Shown: in pieces, positions 61,596 through 64,000 of the stretch
How positions within the stretch are numbered: the first letter of the stretch is position 1
Layout of the letters: the number at the start of each line of letters is the position of its first letter
Source: Odobenus rosmarus divergens
Taxonomy: Eukaryota > Chordata > Mammalia > Carnivora > Odobenidae
Length of the DNA: 64,000 nt
Reading direction: 5' to 3'
Assembly (NCBI RefSeq): GCF_000321225.1
Contig: NW_004450276.1
Coordinates: 3,568,338-3,632,337 of the forward strand
Made by a program: the position numbers and the translations under genes
Notes under the pieces: model-generated
Told to the model about the DNA's origin: nothing
What the model saw: only the letters and a program-made list of their open reading frames with translations
Databases searched by the model: none

Positions 61596-64000
61596 ATTTT
61601 TACTGAAGTATAATTGATACACAAGATAATATTAGTTTCAGGTATATATCATAGTGATTTGATATTTTTACATGTTACAAAATGATCCCCATGATAAGTC
61701 TGGTTATCAACTGTCACTATGCGAAGTTACTACAATATTATTGACTGTTTTCCCTGTGCAGTACATTATATCCCATGACTTATTTCGTTTATAAGTGGAA
61801 GTTTATACCTGTTAATCCACTTTACCAAATTTATCTGTTGCCCCCAACTCATACCCCCTCTGGTAACCTACAGTTTGCTTCTTGTTACCTATGAGTCTGC
61901 TTCTGTTTTATTTTGTTTTGTTTTTTAGATTTCCCATATAATTGAAATCATACAGGTTTTTTTTTCTTTTGCTGTCTGACTTATTTCACTTCGTGTAATC
62001 GTCTTTAAGTTCATCCATGTTTTGCAAATGACAAGAGGTCATTCATTTTTGTGGTTGAGTAGTATTCCATTGTCTATACCTACCCCACCTTCTTGATGCA
62101 TTTCTCTATCACTGGACACTTAGCTTGCTTCCAGATTTTGTCTGTTGCAAATGCTGCAATAACCATAGGGTGCATTTTTTCTTCAAATTGGTGTGTTCAT
62201 TTTCTTTGGATAAATAAACAGAAGTGAAATTGCTGGACCATAAGTAGTCTATTTTTAATTGTTTTAGGAACCTCTATAATGATTTCTATAGTGGCTGCAC
62301 GATTTACATTCCCACCAACAGTGCTTTGGAGTTCCCTTTTCTCCACAGACTCCCCAGTATTTGTTATTTTTTGTCTTTTTGTTCATTAACACCAGTCTGA
62401 CTGGTGTGATTTGCATATTTCCCTCATGTTTAGTGATATTGAGCATCTTTTCACATGCCTGTTCTTGTCTTCTTTGGAAAAATGTTTATTGAAGTTCTCT
62501 ACCCATTTTTAAATCAGATTGCTTTTTTTAGTATTAAGTTGTATAAATTCTTTATGTATTTTGGATGTTAACCCCTTATTGAATGTATGATTTGTAAATA
62601 GCTTCCCCCATTTAGTAGGTTGCCTTTTTGTTTTGTTGATGGTTTCTTTCACTGTGCAAAAGATTTTTACTTTGTTATAATTTCATTTGTTTATCTTAAC
62701 CTTTTGTTGCCCTTGCCTTAGGAGATTGGCCCCCCCAAAATGTTGCTAAGACCAATGTCAAACGTTTACTGTCTGTGTTTTCTTCTAGGAGTTTTATGGT
62801 TTCAGGTCTTACATTCAAGTCTTTAGTCCATTTTGAATTTATTTTTGTATATGGTGTAAGTTAGCAGTTAAATTTCATTCTTACACAAGTAGCTGTCCAG
62901 TTTTCCCAAAATCATTTATTGAAGAGAATTTCTTTTCTTCATTGTGTATTCTTGCCTCCTTTGTCATAGATTAATTGACATATATGTGTGGATTAATTTC
63001 TGGGGTCTCTATTTCATTGATCTATGTGTCTGTTTTTGTGCCAGTACCATACTGTTCTGATTACTGCAGCTTTGTAGTATAGCTTGAAATTGAGGACCAT
63101 TATACCTCCAGCTTTCTTCTTTCTTAAGATTACTTTGGCTATTTTCAGTCTTTCATCATTTCATACAAATTTTAAGGATTCTTTGTTCTAGTTATGTGAA
63201 GAATGTCATTGGTATATTGATGGGAATTGCATTGAATCTGTAGATTGCTTTGAGTGATATGGACATTTTAACAATATTAATTCTTCCAATCCATGAGTGC
63301 AGTATATCTTTCCATTTATTTGTGTTGTCTTCGATTTCTTCCATCAGTGTTTTTTTTTTTTCCATCAGTGTTTTATAGTTTTCAGAATTCAAGTCTTTCA
63401 CCTCCTTGGTTAAATTTATTCCTAGGCTTTTTATTTATTTTGATGTAGTTGTAACTGAGATTGCTTCATTAATTTCTTTTTCTCATAATTATTAGTGTAC
63501 ACAATGAATTTCTCTAAGTTAATTTTGTGTCCCACAAGTTTACTGAATTCATTTATTCTAATAGTATTTTTGTTGGAGTCTTTAGGGTTTTCTATAGTGT
63601 AATACCATCTGCAAATTGTGAGAGTTTTACTTCTTCCTTTCCAATTTGGCTGTTTTTTGTTTTTTTTTTTTTTGAATTATCTGATTGTTGTGGCCAGGAC
63701 ATCTAATGCTATATTGAATATGGGCATCCTTGTCTTGTTTCTGAAATTTGAGGAAAAGCTTTCAGTTTTTCACCATTGAGTAAGATGTTAGCTGTGGGTT
63801 TGACATATATGTCCTTTATTATGTTGAGATATGTTCCTTCTATACTCACTTTGTTGAGAGTTTTTATCATAAATGAAAGTTGAATTTTGTGATATGCTTT
63901 TTCTACATCTGTTGAGAAAATCATATGATTTTCATCCTTCATTTTGTTGATGTGGTGTATCATGTTGATTTGTGAGCATTGAACCATTCTTCCATCCCTG
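61596..64000 (-). mobile_element. L1M (L1MA/L1MB type), 3' UTR and ORF2, continuing past the right edge
   Basis: The 3' UTR lies at 61596-61860. ORF2 follows on the reverse strand in broken frames: the CCHC region (CGEKGTPKHCWWEC near 62330), and at 63709-63987 a 92-codon piece with RT motif A-like [12 protein letters not shown] and TRQGCPYS. Several stops and indels mark it as old. It is at least 2.4 kb. Confidence 0.9.

Overview
This window is nuclear DNA from a carnivoran mammal. It carries about 20 copies of a tRNA-Lys-derived Can-SINE (head GGGCGCCTGGGTGGCTCAG, tail CT-rich then AAATAAATAAAATCTT) and many LINE-1 copies with carnivoran-type 3' ends. The SINE and L1 variants look like an arctoid caniform (bear, pinniped or mustelid type) rather than dog or cat, but I cannot fix the species.

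Only two coding exons are supported, both on the + strand: 46520-46762 and 48354-48511. They join in frame, have good splice sites, and encode a complete LDL-receptor class A module followed by the start of a MAM domain. The order and sequence fit MALRD1 (MAM and LDL-receptor class A domain containing 1, Diet1), a very large gene with long introns. On that reading, 1-46519 is the 3' part of one long intron, 46763-48353 a complete intron, and 48512-64000 the 5' part of the next. I found no promoter, first or last exon, structural RNA gene or bacterial-type feature.

Everything else is transposon history. 1-428: 5' UTR of a young antisense L1 that continues out of the window. 429-11560: SINEs, MIR/L2 relics and several young L1s, including an L1 inserted head-on into another L1 (6663-7873) and a 5'-inverted L1 (11085-11450). 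12031-19620: two ancient L1M elements pointing away from each other, one with a tandemly repeated 5' UTR, overlain by an MLT1 LTR and four SINEs. 19625-31010: mostly unassigned sequence, then a cluster of young L1s (one a 3 kb 5'-inverted copy), a decayed endogenous-retrovirus pol fragment, and L2, MIR and MLT1 relics. 31012-46519: scattered SINE, MIR, L2 and L1M copies plus microsatellites. 46520-48511: the two exons, with an MLT1 LTR in the intron between them. 48512-64000: an internally deleted L1M with a SINE and a 5'-inverted L1 nested in it, MIR relics, SINEs, and an L1M that runs off the right edge.

No new gene system is evident. The most useful observations concern L1 biology: modular 3' ends (an A module, a B module, or A-poly(A)-B in tandem), three 5'-inverted insertions, a nested antiparallel L1 pair forming a long inverted repeat, and a degenerate tandem array in an ancient L1 5' UTR. 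All family names come from pattern recognition; no database search was run.
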